Origin: Glaciecola sp. KUL10
GTDB taxonomy: Bacteria > Pseudomonadota > Gammaproteobacteria > Enterobacterales > Alteromonadaceae
Assembly: GCF_003203515.1 (NCBI RefSeq)
Contig: NZ_BGNG01000016.1
Span: 1 to 46,185 of the forward strand
Length of the DNA stretch: 46,185 nucleotides
Direction: 5' to 3'
The translations under genes and the position numbers were made by a program. Below the pieces are notes generated by a model. The model was not told the origin of the DNA. It did not search any database and saw only the letters and a list, made by a program, of their open reading frames with translations. Below, one piece after another: positions 9,529-17,488 of the stretch (position 1 is the first letter of the stretch; every line of letters begins with the position of its first letter).

Positions 9529-10152
9529 CTATGACTGAGTTGATAGCCAAGTAATTAGTTCAACAATATCATCAGCAGTCATATCGCGCGTGAATTTTGC
9601 TTGGTATTTACCATTTACGATAAAATTAGGTACGCCCGTTACAAACTCTCGATAAGTCGCAATGTCCTTGTTGTTCTTTTTAACCATGCTGTTAATGCCG
9701 AAGCTTTTTGCAAGCTTGTCAAAACGCTCTGCTTCAACACCGTTAACTATAAACAAGCTGCGTAGATCATCAATACCAGTGATGGTGGCGCGTTGCTGGT
9801 GGATGTAATTAAAGATTGCTTGGTTTAACTTGTCTTCTTGTTTTAACAAACGAGCAATCACCATTGCGCGTGTCGCGTCATCTTGAATATCAGGACCGGT
9901 AAAACGCATAAAGTTAACATGCACTTTAGTAAACTTAACGTCTTCGGCAAGACCCGCCTTAATTTGTGCAACAAGTGGCTCGAAGCTATAACAAGCTGGG
10001 CACCAAAATGAGAAAAATTCTTTTACTTCTGGTTTTGCAGTTGCAGTGTCGCTAATGATTTCGTAGTGAGTACCTTCGCTCCATTTCATTTGAGCACAAG
10101 CTTGGAGAGGGAACAATATCGCTACAAATAATACTAAAAAGAGTCTTTTCAT
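9529..10152 (-). CDS. dsbA: Thiol:disulfide interchange protein DsbA (CPAC active site)
   Basis: This 207-aa periplasmic oxidoreductase introduces disulfides into exported proteins and is reoxidised by DsbB. The active site is C51-P-A-C54 after EFFSFW, in place of the classic CPHC. The cis-proline loop is TGVP175, with the Val typical of DsbA. The helical insertion lies between them. The N-terminus is a signal sequence ending LQACAQ. This could be cut by signal peptidase I (ACA-Q) or, less likely because of Gln at -2, be a lipobox. The ATG at 10152 has an AAGGAAA ribosome site. In enterobacteria dsbA follows srkA; here btuB lies between them, so dsbA probably has its own promoter in the 288-nt gap. 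Replacing the central His may change redox potential. Confidence 0.95.
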   Translation of the reverse strand: MKRLFLVLFVAILFPLQACAQMKWSEGTHYEIISDTATAKPEVKEFFSFWCPACYSFEPLVAQIKAGLAEDVKFTKVHVNFMRFTGPDIQDDATRAMVIARLLKQEDKLNQAIFNYIHQQRATITGIDDLRSLFIVNGVEAERFDKLAKSFGINSMVKKNNKDIATYREFVTGVPNFIVNGKYQAKFTRDMTADDIVELITWLSTQS

Positions 10153-10378
10153 CTTTTGGGATTTCCTTTGGTCGCATGCACGACTTACTAAGTGTTGTCG
10201 TTGTTATATGCTGTGTTGTTAAGTGCGATAGCATAGCACAATTTATTATTGAGTCTCAAAGCCAGCGTATCAACCGGCTCATAATTTCTTTTACGTAAGA
10301 ACCGCTATTTAGCACAATTTGTTGAACAAGCTTTGTCACTAAACCTTATTCAATCCTCATTCTATAAAATGATGAAAC

Positions 10379-10421
10379 AAAAAAGCAGGCGCATCTACGC
10401 TATAAAGCGTTTATGACCTGC
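10379..10421 (-). terminator. Intrinsic terminator of btuB
   Basis: The outer arms GCAGG (10385-10389) and CCTGC (10417-10421) enclose an inner stem ACGCT / AGCGT (10397-10401, 10406-10410). On the minus strand a run of six T follows (10379-10384). The remaining gap to dsbA (10153-10378) shows no gene. It contains an 11-nt direct repeat, TAGCACAATTT, at 10234 and 10310. Confidence 0.8.
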
Positions 10422-10440
10422 CGTTGCGCTTTCAGTTCAA

Positions 10441-12387
10441 TTAAAATAAGCGATAGCTAACATTTAAACTGACTTGTCGACCTTGCCCAACAAAGCCAAT
10501 AATGTTTTCGTATTCCTCATCAAGTAAGTTACTGACTCTTAGCGAAACATCTAGGTTTTCATCAAATGAATGGGTGTAATTAGCGTTGACTAACCAATAT
10601 GCACCAATGTTGATAATCTGACTAGATTGAGGAAAAGGAGGGAAGAAAATATCAAGCTGTGAGCCAGTATAATCTGCTTGCACGAATAAGGCATTGTCGG
10701 CATCAAAACGATACCTCAGCGTTGCTGAACCTGTGTGATTGGCGCGTCTAAGTTCTTTCGAAAACGCATCTTTAGCATCTAAATAAGTATAGTGAGCCTG
10801 CCAGTTCAATTTTTTATAGCTGCCCGACGCACTTACTTCAACACCTTCTCGAGTGCTTTCTAACTCGCTGTTTTGAGCAGTTGAAAGCCCTAATTCAGGA
10901 ACAAATACAAAACTATTGATTTCGTTTTCTAAGTCAGTATTAAAGTAGCTTAGCGAGACAGTGTTTTGCGCAGTGGTATAAACCAACCCTAGTTCTTGGT
11001 TGACAGCAGATTCTGGTTCCAGTTCGGGATTCCCAATAAAAAACGCTGGAAAGAAACTAAAGCGTTCAGTAAATGTGGGGTTAGAGACTGCTTTTCCTAG
11101 TGAAGCAAACGCTCTTAGTTGACTAGTCACATCGTAATTTAAGCCTGCGCGGTATGACACCGCGCTATCAAATTCATCGCTGTTGTCATAACGAATACTG
11201 GCGGTGGCGTTAAATGACTCATTAAAGAAATAGCGCCCATCACTGGTCAGTGCGAATGTTGCATTATCTGATTCAAGAATGTCAGCGCCAGAAACCGGTA
11301 GTTCAACAGTTTCGTCAATGTAATCAAGTCCAACGTTAACAAAATGGTCTTGTTCAAACCTTAAAGTCGAGATCCAATTGAGTCGTATTTTTTCACCTTT
11401 ACTTGAGCTTGTCATAAACTCTCCAGAGAAATTCTCTGTGTCTTGCTGACTGTATTGAAGGCTTGCTTTGTGAGAAAGGTTTGAACCTAAAGAAGAATAA
11501 CTCCACATGGCTTTTGCGCTAACTTGCGTACCTTCTGAAACATTGTCCGCGTCAGTCGATAAACCCGTATTGACAAAGTCAGTCGCGTCAAAATCACTTT
11601 CGTATTGGGCTAGGCGAGTGTTGAAGGTGAGCGTGTGTTCTTTGTTTAAGATGCGTTGGTAGTTTGCACTTAGCTGCGTGTTTTTGTAGCCATCATCTTC
11701 ATTATTATCAAGTCCGTTGCCTTCACGAGAGATATTAAAGCCATCGGTTTGATAGTGACTTAGGTTTATTGCTAATTTAGCGTCATTACTGTTAGAGCTG
11801 ACGCTAAGGCCAATGCGTTGAGTATTTTGAGTGGCAATTTCACCTGAAGCATCTACCTGTAGGCCGTTGCTATTATTTTGACCTTTGGTAATGATGTTGA
11901 TCACACCTGATACTGCACTTGCACCCCAAAGCGCGCTTTGCGGTCCGCGTAATAACTCAATTCGCTCGACGTCACTTGCTTGGATATGCGCAAGGTCGGC
12001 AATTCTGCCTTGTGAGATGTCATTGACTTCAACACCGTTGACCAGTACCAAAATATGATTGGTTTCGCTGCCTCTAAAGCGAACTTCGGTCAGCGTGCCA
12101 TTTGGACCCGAGCGTGAAATATTCATGCCAGCAAAGCTTTTAAGCAAGTCAGTCACAAATACGGCGCCCGATGCTTTGATATAAGTTTGATCCAAGACAG
12201 ATACCGAACTGGGTAAATCATCGATATTGGTTTCAATTTTCGAACCCAATACTGTGATTTTTTCAATCGTATTTGAATCAGACGAGGGAAGCGTCGTTTG
12301 CGCGAATACCGCAGAAGCAAGTAGGGCTGTTGACGCAAGTGAAGAGCTCAGCAATGCCTTGCTGATAGTAGAAAGTTTAGTGTTCAT
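10441..12387 (-). CDS. btuB: TonB-dependent cobalamin receptor BtuB
   Basis: This is an outer-membrane TonB-dependent receptor of about 648 aa that imports vitamin B12. It has a signal peptide ending in VFAQ. The TonB-box region is near IEKITVLGSK. The plug domain carries EVRFRGSETNHILVLVNG and ERIELLRGPQSALWGASA. A long beta-barrel ends in the C-terminal Phe (VSYRLF) typical of outer-membrane proteins. The B12 assignment rests on the cobalamin riboswitch directly upstream and on BtuB-like length. The frame is open to an ATG at 12423, but the signal peptide is best formed from the ATG at 12387, which I chose. Both lie downstream of the riboswitch, so regulation is by B12 repression in the leader. 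It sits between srkA and dsbA on the same strand. Confidence 0.94.
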   Translation of the reverse strand: MNTKLSTISKALLSSSLASTALLASAVFAQTTLPSSDSNTIEKITVLGSKIETNIDDLPSSVSVLDQTYIKASGAVFVTDLLKSFAGMNISRSGPNGTLTEVRFRGSETNHILVLVNGVEVNDISQGRIADLAHIQASDVERIELLRGPQSALWGASAVSGVINIITKGQNNSNGLQVDASGEIATQNTQRIGLSVSSNSNDAKLAINLSHYQTDGFNISREGNGLDNNEDDGYKNTQLSANYQRILNKEHTLTFNTRLAQYESDFDATDFVNTGLSTDADNVSEGTQVSAKAMWSYSSLGSNLSHKASLQYSQQDTENFSGEFMTSSSKGEKIRLNWISTLRFEQDHFVNVGLDYIDETVELPVSGADILESDNATFALTSDGRYFFNESFNATASIRYDNSDEFDSAVSYRAGLNYDVTSQLRAFASLGKAVSNPTFTERFSFFPAFFIGNPELEPESAVNQELGLVYTTAQNTVSLSYFNTDLENEINSFVFVPELGLSTAQNSELESTREGVEVSASGSYKKLNWQAHYTYLDAKDAFSKELRRANHTGSATLRYRFDADNALFVQADYTGSQLDIFFPPFPQSSQIINIGAYWLVNANYTHSFDENLDVSLRVSNLLDEEYENIIGFVGQGRQVSLNVSYRLF

Positions 12388-12405
12388 TGTAGTGTTATTC
12401 CCAAT

Positions 12406-12424
12406 AATGCTCCGCCCGAGCATT
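12406..12424 (-). promoter_or_regulatory. Hairpin over upstream ATG, candidate riboswitch expression platform
   Basis: AATGCTC (12406-12412) and GAGCATT (12418-12424) form a 7-bp stem with loop CGCCC. It includes the alternative btuB ATG at 12421-12423 and lies between the riboswitch and the preferred start at 12387. No T-run follows, so control of translation fits better than termination. Its role is inferred. Confidence 0.4.
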
Positions 12425-12463
12425 TGTGGCTAAGATAAGTCAGCAAATTTGCTAACCGTTTAT

Positions 12464-12672
12464 CAAGGCCGGTATCCGGGCTCACATTATTTAGAAACGC
12501 GCCTTCCCATTTTTGAAACAAAACAGTGGCGGACCTAACAAAGATTTTTTATGGCCTTTGTTATAGCATTTCTATTTGGCCCAAAAGACCAAATGTTTAC
12601 CGTTGCGGGGGCAGCGCAGGCTTTTCACCTGCTTCCCGTTTAACACGAAGTCAATCGAGCACCTTGAACGGC
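12464..12672 (-). promoter_or_regulatory. Cobalamin (AdoCbl) riboswitch upstream of btuB
   Basis: On the minus strand the landmarks of the cobalamin riboswitch appear in order. They are AAGGTGC (near 12660), ACGGGAA with the AGCAGGTGAAAAGCCTGC hairpin (12616-12633), the core TGCCCCCGCAAC (about 12603-12614), TCCGCCACTG (near 12524-12533), TGGGAAGGC (12501-12509) and the closing GAGCCCGGATACCGGCC (near 12467-12483). It ends about 75 nt before the preferred btuB start. Binding of cobalamin is expected to shut off btuB. Confidence 0.95.
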
Positions 12673-12721
12673 GCGTAGTATACGTAAAAAAATGAACAAA
12701 AACTAAAAAGAAATGAATAAG

Positions 12722-13690
12722 TTATAGTTTTAAACTTGGTTCATTTAAGGCGGCAAATTGCTCTTTGAGTGCAAGGATTTGGTTTTCCCAATATTTGTCA
12801 TCAGCAAACCAAGGAAAAGCATGTGGAAACGCGGGATCTTCCCACCTTAGGGTTAGCCATGACATGTAGTGAACCATGCGCATCGCACGCAAAGGTTCGA
12901 TCAGCGCAAGTTCATTGCTGTCAAAGCTTTGAAACTCTTCATATGCTTCTACAAGGGTATCTAGTTGAATAAACTGTTGTTGTTTATCGCCTGATAACAT
13001 CATCCATAAATCTTGTACTGCAGGCCCCATTCGACAGTCATCTAAATCAACAAAACTGGGGCCGTCACGCCACAAAATGTTGCCGGGGTGTAAGTCGCCA
13101 TGCAGACGGATACTTTGATAATTTGTATGAAAAGCCGATTTTGTGCGTTCGATGATCAAATCTAAGATGGTCATAAACGCTGTCATCAGATGTGACGGGA
13201 TTAAGTTTCCGTTAACTAATATCTCTCTTGGCTTGTCTAAATATGCGGCTAAATTGATAGAAGGCCGATGTTCAAAGCTTTGGCTTTGCGCAACACGATG
13301 AATACGCCCAATAAAACGCCCCATCCACTCAAGCTGGTCAAGGTTGTCGACTTCAAATTGGCGACCGCCGACTGAAGGAAACAAGGTAAAACGATAGCCA
13401 TCGTATTCGTGTAATGATTTGCCGTTAATGATTGACGGCGCGGCGATCGGAATTTCTTGCGCCAGTAGCTCTTGCGCGAAATCGTGTTCTTCTTGAATCT
13501 GCTCATTGCTCCAACGAGCAGGCCGATAAAATTTGACCACGTAACGCTTTTTATCTTCGGTGGCAAACTGATAGACGCGGTTTTCGTAGCTGTTTAAAGC
13601 AAGAAGCCCCGTGGCGACTTGCACATCGAGGCTTTCGATAGCATCCAGAATTAAATCTGGATGCAAATTACTGAAGGAAAAATCAGACAT
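12722..13690 (-). CDS. srkA: Stress response kinase A (YihE/SrkA family)
   Basis: This is a 322-aa eukaryotic-like Ser/Thr protein kinase. E. coli SrkA counteracts stress-induced death and belongs to the Cpx regulon. The fold resembles aminoglycoside phosphotransferases. Y-V-V-K-F-Y gives the ATP-binding lysine, LHGDLHPGNILW the catalytic loop with its Asp and Asn, and FVDLDDC the metal-binding Asp. The start is the ATG at 13690, which lies inside the 3' end of ccoG (ATGTCTGA, 8-nt overlap). This implies translational coupling. The frame stays open 23 codons further upstream only because it runs under ccoG. In E. coli the next gene is dsbA; here a B12-controlled btuB intervenes. Confidence 0.93.
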   Translation of the reverse strand: MSDFSFSNLHPDLILDAIESLDVQVATGLLALNSYENRVYQFATEDKKRYVVKFYRPARWSNEQIQEEHDFAQELLAQEIPIAAPSIINGKSLHEYDGYRFTLFPSVGGRQFEVDNLDQLEWMGRFIGRIHRVAQSQSFEHRPSINLAAYLDKPREILVNGNLIPSHLMTAFMTILDLIIERTKSAFHTNYQSIRLHGDLHPGNILWRDGPSFVDLDDCRMGPAVQDLWMMLSGDKQQQFIQLDTLVEAYEEFQSFDSNELALIEPLRAMRMVHYMSWLTLRWEDPAFPHAFPWFADDKYWENQILALKEQFAALNEPSLKL

Positions 13691-15116
13691 CTGTATATAA
13701 GAACTTACTCTCTTCTTCGACTGCGATGATGTTACCTGTTTCGTCAGTGGTTTGTACACGGAAATAAAACTCGGTGACGCGTTCGGTAATATTTTCAGGC
13801 ATGGTTGCTACGCTAACGGGAAGTGTAAACACACCACCACCTTTGACCTCAACGGTTGTTTCACCGTCGTAACGAGCGCCATTAAGGCCAACCACCGAAA
13901 TAGTGAAGTTGCGTGTTTTTTGTGATTTATTAAGCACTTTTAAGGTGTATACGTTTACTATTTCGCCATCGAAGTTTTCTCTAAACAACGAATTTCTGTC
14001 TTTGATGATGTCTACTTCAAGCGGTGAGCGAAGCATAATATCCGTAATTAACAAGCCAGTCATAATACACAAAACAACAAAATAGCCGATGAGCTTAGGG
14101 CGGAAAATCTTGGTGGTCCCACCTTTTAATTCATGTTCTGATGTAAAGCTGATCAAGCCCTTTTCGTAGCCCATTTTATCCATCACGCCATTACACGCAT
14201 CTACACAAGCGCCGCAGTTGATGCACTCGTATTGCAGCCCGTTTCGAATATCGATACCCGTTGGGCAAACTTGAACACAAAGGTTACAGTCTATGCAGTC
14301 ACCGAGTCCCTTTGCAGCAACCTGCCCACTTGTCATTTTACGTGAACGAGGACCTCGCTTTTCGCCTCTGCCGCTATCATAAGCAACGGTAAAGGTGTCT
14401 TTGTCGAACATCGCAGATTGAAAACGCGCATAGGGACACATATGGGTACACATAATTTCGCGCATGTAAGCTGCATTACCGTATGTACAAAATGTGAAAA
14501 ATAGCACTGAAAAACCAGCCCAAAAGCTCACTTCAAGGGTAAAGAAGTCAACGAATAATTTGTCTATTTCTGTAAAGTATCCAACAAACGTCAATGAGGT
14601 GAGCAATGCCACCGCGACCCATGCAAAGTGTTTTAAGCTTTTGCGCCAAAATTTATCAAAGTCCATTTTGCGTTGATCAAGCTTGATGCGTTTATTGCGA
14701 CTGCCTTCTATTTTTTCTTCAAACCAAATATAAATAAATGTCCAAGTGGTTTGAGGGCACATAAATCCACACCACACCCGTCCTGCAAAGGTGGTGACAA
14801 AAAATAGTGCAAATGCGGCGACAATAAAGATGTAGGCAACAATCGTTAAGTCTTGTGGCCATAGTGTCATGCCAAATATATTAAAACGTTGTTCGTATAA
14901 ATCGAAAAGAATAGCTTGCGAACCCTGGTATTCAATCCAAGGTGCGATAGCGAATAGCCCCATAAAGATAAGCCCGAATAGACGACGTGTATTTTCTAAT
15001 ACACCTTCGACTGCGCGCACATAAATACGCCTACTTGAAGCAACGTGAGAGTCGGTGCCCGCGGGTTTGTGAATTTTAACCGGCGTCACATCCTTTATCT
15101 CAATTTTTTGGTTCAT
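13683..15116 (-). CDS. ccoG: Cytochrome c oxidase accessory protein CcoG (RdxA/FixG)
   Basis: This is a 477-aa inner-membrane iron-sulfur protein needed to mature cbb3-type oxidase, probably through copper reduction. Several membrane helices lie in the first half. WCGFMCPQTTW and CTHMCPYARF are conserved cysteine motifs. Two 4Fe-4S ferredoxin motifs follow (CIDCNLCVQVCP and CINCGACVDAC). After a further helix comes a C-terminal Ig-like periplasmic domain (VYTLKVLNKSQKTRNF). I prefer the ATG at 15116 because GGAG lies 6 nt upstream; the ATG at 15128 is the alternative. The ccoNOQP genes are not in this window. Its stop overlaps the srkA start, forming an operon. No FNR-type TTGAT-N4-ATCAA box is visible upstream. 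Confidence 0.95.
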   Translation of the reverse strand: MNQKIEIKDVTPVKIHKPAGTDSHVASSRRIYVRAVEGVLENTRRLFGLIFMGLFAIAPWIEYQGSQAILFDLYEQRFNIFGMTLWPQDLTIVAYIFIVAAFALFFVTTFAGRVWCGFMCPQTTWTFIYIWFEEKIEGSRNKRIKLDQRKMDFDKFWRKSLKHFAWVAVALLTSLTFVGYFTEIDKLFVDFFTLEVSFWAGFSVLFFTFCTYGNAAYMREIMCTHMCPYARFQSAMFDKDTFTVAYDSGRGEKRGPRSRKMTSGQVAAKGLGDCIDCNLCVQVCPTGIDIRNGLQYECINCGACVDACNGVMDKMGYEKGLISFTSEHELKGGTTKIFRPKLIGYFVVLCIMTGLLITDIMLRSPLEVDIIKDRNSLFRENFDGEIVNVYTLKVLNKSQKTRNFTISVVGLNGARYDGETTVEVKGGGVFTLPVSVATMPENITERVTEFYFRVQTTDETGNIIAVEEESKFLYTDV

Positions 15117-15385
15117 CTTTGGCTCCATAAAGTTGCCTTTGAATTTAAGCGATTGCCTGCCTACGATAATTTCTCTCGATTATACAGGTAATAAAGCTAT
15201 GTTGAGTTAATTCAGATCAAATTAATCCAACTAAAGTGAATGCAGGGTGAAGTATTTTGCTGTAAATGATGAATTTAATTTCGTTTTGTCGGTCATAACT
15301 ATACGTAGGTGCTGCAGAGTTGGTTGCCGTTTTATGTTGAAATGGCGTATTGTATACTCAGATGTGGTAAAAGGTTGGTCTTTGG

Positions 15386-15742
15386 ATGATAAGGTGGATA
15401 GGTGGTTTAATTGCGTGTTTAGTGTTTATAATGGTGCTGACCAATACGCAAACTCAACATGCAATTAAAAGTACGCAACAAACGTTGAGTAATTGGATCT
15501 CTACAGCAGCAAAAGTCCCTGATATTAGTAAGTTAAATATACTAAGAGAAGAGTTTTTACATAACAACTTGTCTCTTCAACCACACCAAACTGATTATAT
15601 CAGTGAAATCACGAGCTCCGTTGAAGAGTTGCGAAAGTATTATTTTTTGTATTGTGTAAAGGGCGATAAGAACCCATTTATTTACGGCGCCAACAAAGCC
15701 AAATTATGTGAACAAATAAAGCAATCTAGTCTTATTGAGTAA
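15386..15742 (+). CDS. Small membrane-anchored protein of unknown function
   Basis: I do not recognise this 118-aa protein. A single hydrophobic segment at about residues 3-19 (WIGGLIACLVFIMVLT) suggests a type II membrane anchor or uncleaved signal. A polar, partly helical domain follows, with two cysteines (C89 and C109). ATG at 15386 with AAAAGG about 12 nt upstream is a reasonable start. It lies in a 700-nt interval between divergent ccoG and the DUF3016 gene and appears monocistronic. The gene is plausible from length, ribosome site and composition, but no family is claimed. Confidence 0.6.
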   Translation: MIRWIGGLIACLVFIMVLTNTQTQHAIKSTQQTLSNWISTAAKVPDISKLNILREEFLHNNLSLQPHQTDYISEITSSVEELRKYYFLYCVKGDKNPFIYGANKAKLCEQIKQSSLIE

Positions 15743-15830
15743 AAAGTCTGTGATGAGTTTAAGTAGGAGCGGCTTTACTTGTTTTTGTTTTGAAAATCGT
15801 TGTTAACCTGTGTTAGTTACGGAGAAAGTC

Positions 15831-16394
15831 ATGAAAAATTCTAGTCTAAAATTAGCTTCTTTCTGTTTGTTTTATATGGGCGTTTCGACATCGGTATTGG
15901 CCAGTGAGTCAGTGGTTACAGAAGAAAATAAAACGCCTGAAACTATTGAAGTCGTGTGGCAAGATGCCGAAAAGTTTCGAGATGTAAGGCCAGTTAATGA
16001 GGGACGTAAACGCTTCCGTGAGAGAGTACTGCAACAGCTTGAAGCGCATATTGTCTCGAAAGGAGACGATTTACCTTCTGGACAATCACTTAAGATAACC
16101 GTCAGTGATGTTGATTTAGCTGGACAGGTTTGGCCGATGTCTTTTGTCGGTATGGGGCAATCGGGGGGGGATGTTCGTTTAATAAAAGACATCGATATCC
16201 CGCGGATGGATTTGTCTTATGAATTGATGGATCAAAGCGGCCAAGTATTAAAGTCTGACACGGTTAAATTGAAAGATATGGCATTTTTGCAAAGCAGTCA
16301 TATGCGATATCGAAACGACCATCTAAGGCACGAAAAGAAGATGTTGGACGATTGGTTTAAACGAACCTTCGTGAATAAACAAAGTAATTCTTAA
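15831..16394 (+). CDS. Exported DUF3016 protein
   Basis: This is a 187-aa periplasmic protein of the DUF3016 family, common in Alteromonadales and Shewanella, with no known function. The signal peptide ends at VLAS. Family landmarks are VWQDAEKFRDVRPVNEGRKRF near the N-terminus, LKITVSDVDLAGQVWP in the middle, and HLRHEKKMLDDWFKRTF at the C-terminus. The start is the ATG at 15831 with GGAG 8 nt upstream; the frame extends 7 codons further without a better signal. The gene contains a run of eight G at 16163-16170 (codons for Ser-Gly-Gly), a slippage-prone site. A large hairpin follows the stop. Confidence 0.88.
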   Translation: MKNSSLKLASFCLFYMGVSTSVLASESVVTEENKTPETIEVVWQDAEKFRDVRPVNEGRKRFRERVLQQLEAHIVSKGDDLPSGQSLKITVSDVDLAGQVWPMSFVGMGQSGGDVRLIKDIDIPRMDLSYELMDQSGQVLKSDTVKLKDMAFLQSSHMRYRNDHLRHEKKMLDDWFKRTFVNKQSNS

Positions 16395-16398
16395 ATAT

Positions 16399-16430
16399 TT
16401 GGGCGTTTATCGAAGCCGATAGGCGCCCAA
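16399..16430. terminator. Long hairpin after DUF3016 gene, no T-run
   Basis: TTGGGCGTTTATCG (16399-16412) pairs with CGATAGGCGCCCAA (16417-16430), a 14-bp stem with two G-U pairs and loop AAGC. It starts 5 nt after the DUF3016 stop. There is no T-tract, so it may be a Rho-assisted end or a 3'-protecting stem. It argues against translation of the deacylase gene from the TTG at 16432. Confidence 0.55.
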
Positions 16431-16458
16431 CTTGAAGCCAAGCACTTTTGAGTTAACA

Positions 16459-16944
16459 TTGACCCCTGCAATCAAATTATTAGAAAAGCTGAAAATAGAT
16501 TTTCAGGTGTTGAGCTATGAACATGATCCAAGTGAAACAGCCTATGCAAAAGAAGCCGCATGTAAATTGGGGATCGCGGAACAACGTGTATTTAAAACCT
16601 TAGTTCTTGAAACCTTCAAAAAACAAGTTAGCGATTATTGTGTTGTCGTTATTCCTACCACCCATTTAGCTGATTTAAAGCTCGTCGCGAATCTCATGGG
16701 AGCTAAAAAAGCTGATTTAGCGCCGGCAAATAAAGTACAAAACATGACGGGTTATATACTCGGTGGCGTTAGTCCTTTTGCTCAAAAGCGAAAATTAAAA
16801 ACGTTGATTGATGAGTCTGCGTTAGCACATGATACTGTATTTGTAAGTGCTGGTAGGAGAGGCATAGAAATTGAGCTTGAACCCAGCATCATGAAAGATA
16901 TACTCGACGCATCGTTTCACAATATCTGTGTAGGTCAATTATAA
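16459..16944 (+). CDS. ybaK: Cys-tRNA(Pro)/aminoacyl-tRNA deacylase, YbaK/EbsC family
   Basis: This is a cytoplasmic editing enzyme of about 161 aa. YbaK proteins hydrolyse mischarged Cys-tRNA(Pro) and sometimes Cys-tRNA(Cys). Family signatures are YEHDP near the start, RVFKTLVLE with the conserved lysine, GAKKADLAPA, TGYILGGVSPF and FVSAGRRGIEIELEP. The preferred start is TTG at 16459, which gives the usual opening MTPAIKLLEK. TTG at 16432 adds nine residues but directly abuts a long hairpin and has no ribosome site. The GNAT gene begins 2 nt after its stop, so the two are probably cotranscribed. Confidence 0.93.
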   Translation: MTPAIKLLEKLKIDFQVLSYEHDPSETAYAKEAACKLGIAEQRVFKTLVLETFKKQVSDYCVVVIPTTHLADLKLVANLMGAKKADLAPANKVQNMTGYILGGVSPFAQKRKLKTLIDESALAHDTVFVSAGRRGIEIELEPSIMKDILDASFHNICVGQL

Positions 16945-16946
16945 AA

Positions 16947-17429
16947 ATGCATATCAATGTCGAGCGCGTCAATTATCAAAATGAAACCCAATGTGAACAG
17001 CTGATAGACTTGTTAGAAAGCTATGCACTTGACCCGATGGGAGGTGACACCCCTCTAGCTGATGTGGTTAAAAAAAATCTTTGTCAGGCTCTACAAGTAC
17101 GCGCCTATATGAAATCTTTTATCTGTTACGTCGACGACAAGCCAGCTGGATTCGCAAATTGCATCGAGAGCTTCTCAACCTTTAATTGCAAACCCGTCTT
17201 AAATATTCATGATTTTGCAGTGAAACCTGAATTTAGGGGCCTCCAATTGAGTCAACATCTCATGATGGCGATAGAAGCTCACGCCAAAGAAATAGGATGC
17301 TGCAAACTCACACTAGAAGTGCTAGAAGGGAACAAAGTGGCTCAAAATGCATATTTAAAATCGGGCTTTGTGGGATATGAGCTTAATCCTGAAATGGGTA
17401 AAGCAATGTTTTGGGAAAAGAAGCTCTAA
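16947..17429 (+). CDS. GNAT family N-acetyltransferase
   Basis: This 160-aa acetyl-CoA-dependent acyltransferase has the GNAT core. There is a strand-rich middle (PVLNIHDFAVKPEFRGLQLSQHLMMAIEAHA) in which the Q/R-x-x-G-x-A loop is changed to RGLQLS, and a C-terminal NKVAQNAYLKSGFVGYEL segment typical of motif B. The substrate is unknown. The ATG at 16947 lies 2 nt after the deacylase stop, so it is probably translated from the same mRNA. Pairing of an aminoacyl-tRNA editing enzyme with a GNAT is suggestive, but I claim no joint function. The gene is convergent with galM, with 60 nt between and no clear terminator. Confidence 0.88.
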   Translation: MHINVERVNYQNETQCEQLIDLLESYALDPMGGDTPLADVVKKNLCQALQVRAYMKSFICYVDDKPAGFANCIESFSTFNCKPVLNIHDFAVKPEFRGLQLSQHLMMAIEAHAKEIGCCKLTLEVLEGNKVAQNAYLKSGFVGYELNPEMGKAMFWEKKL

Positions 17430-17488
17430 ACAGATTTTCGCTTCAAGTCCCCCAAACGACTGCCATTCATTAGACGCGTGGTGCGTAA

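Noticed and set aside
10234-10320. Direct repeat TAGCACAATTT in the dsbA-btuB gap as a regulatory pair
   Set aside because: Two 11-nt AT-rich copies 76 nt apart are not convincing without conservation data.
15190-15235. FNR-like box upstream of ccoG (TTGAG...ATCAA)
   Set aside because: The half-sites are spaced 9 nt apart instead of 4, so it does not fit the FNR or ANR consensus.
15247-15468. Open frame ahead of the small membrane protein
   Set aside because: It overlaps the better-supported gene at 15386 in another frame and has an odd composition.
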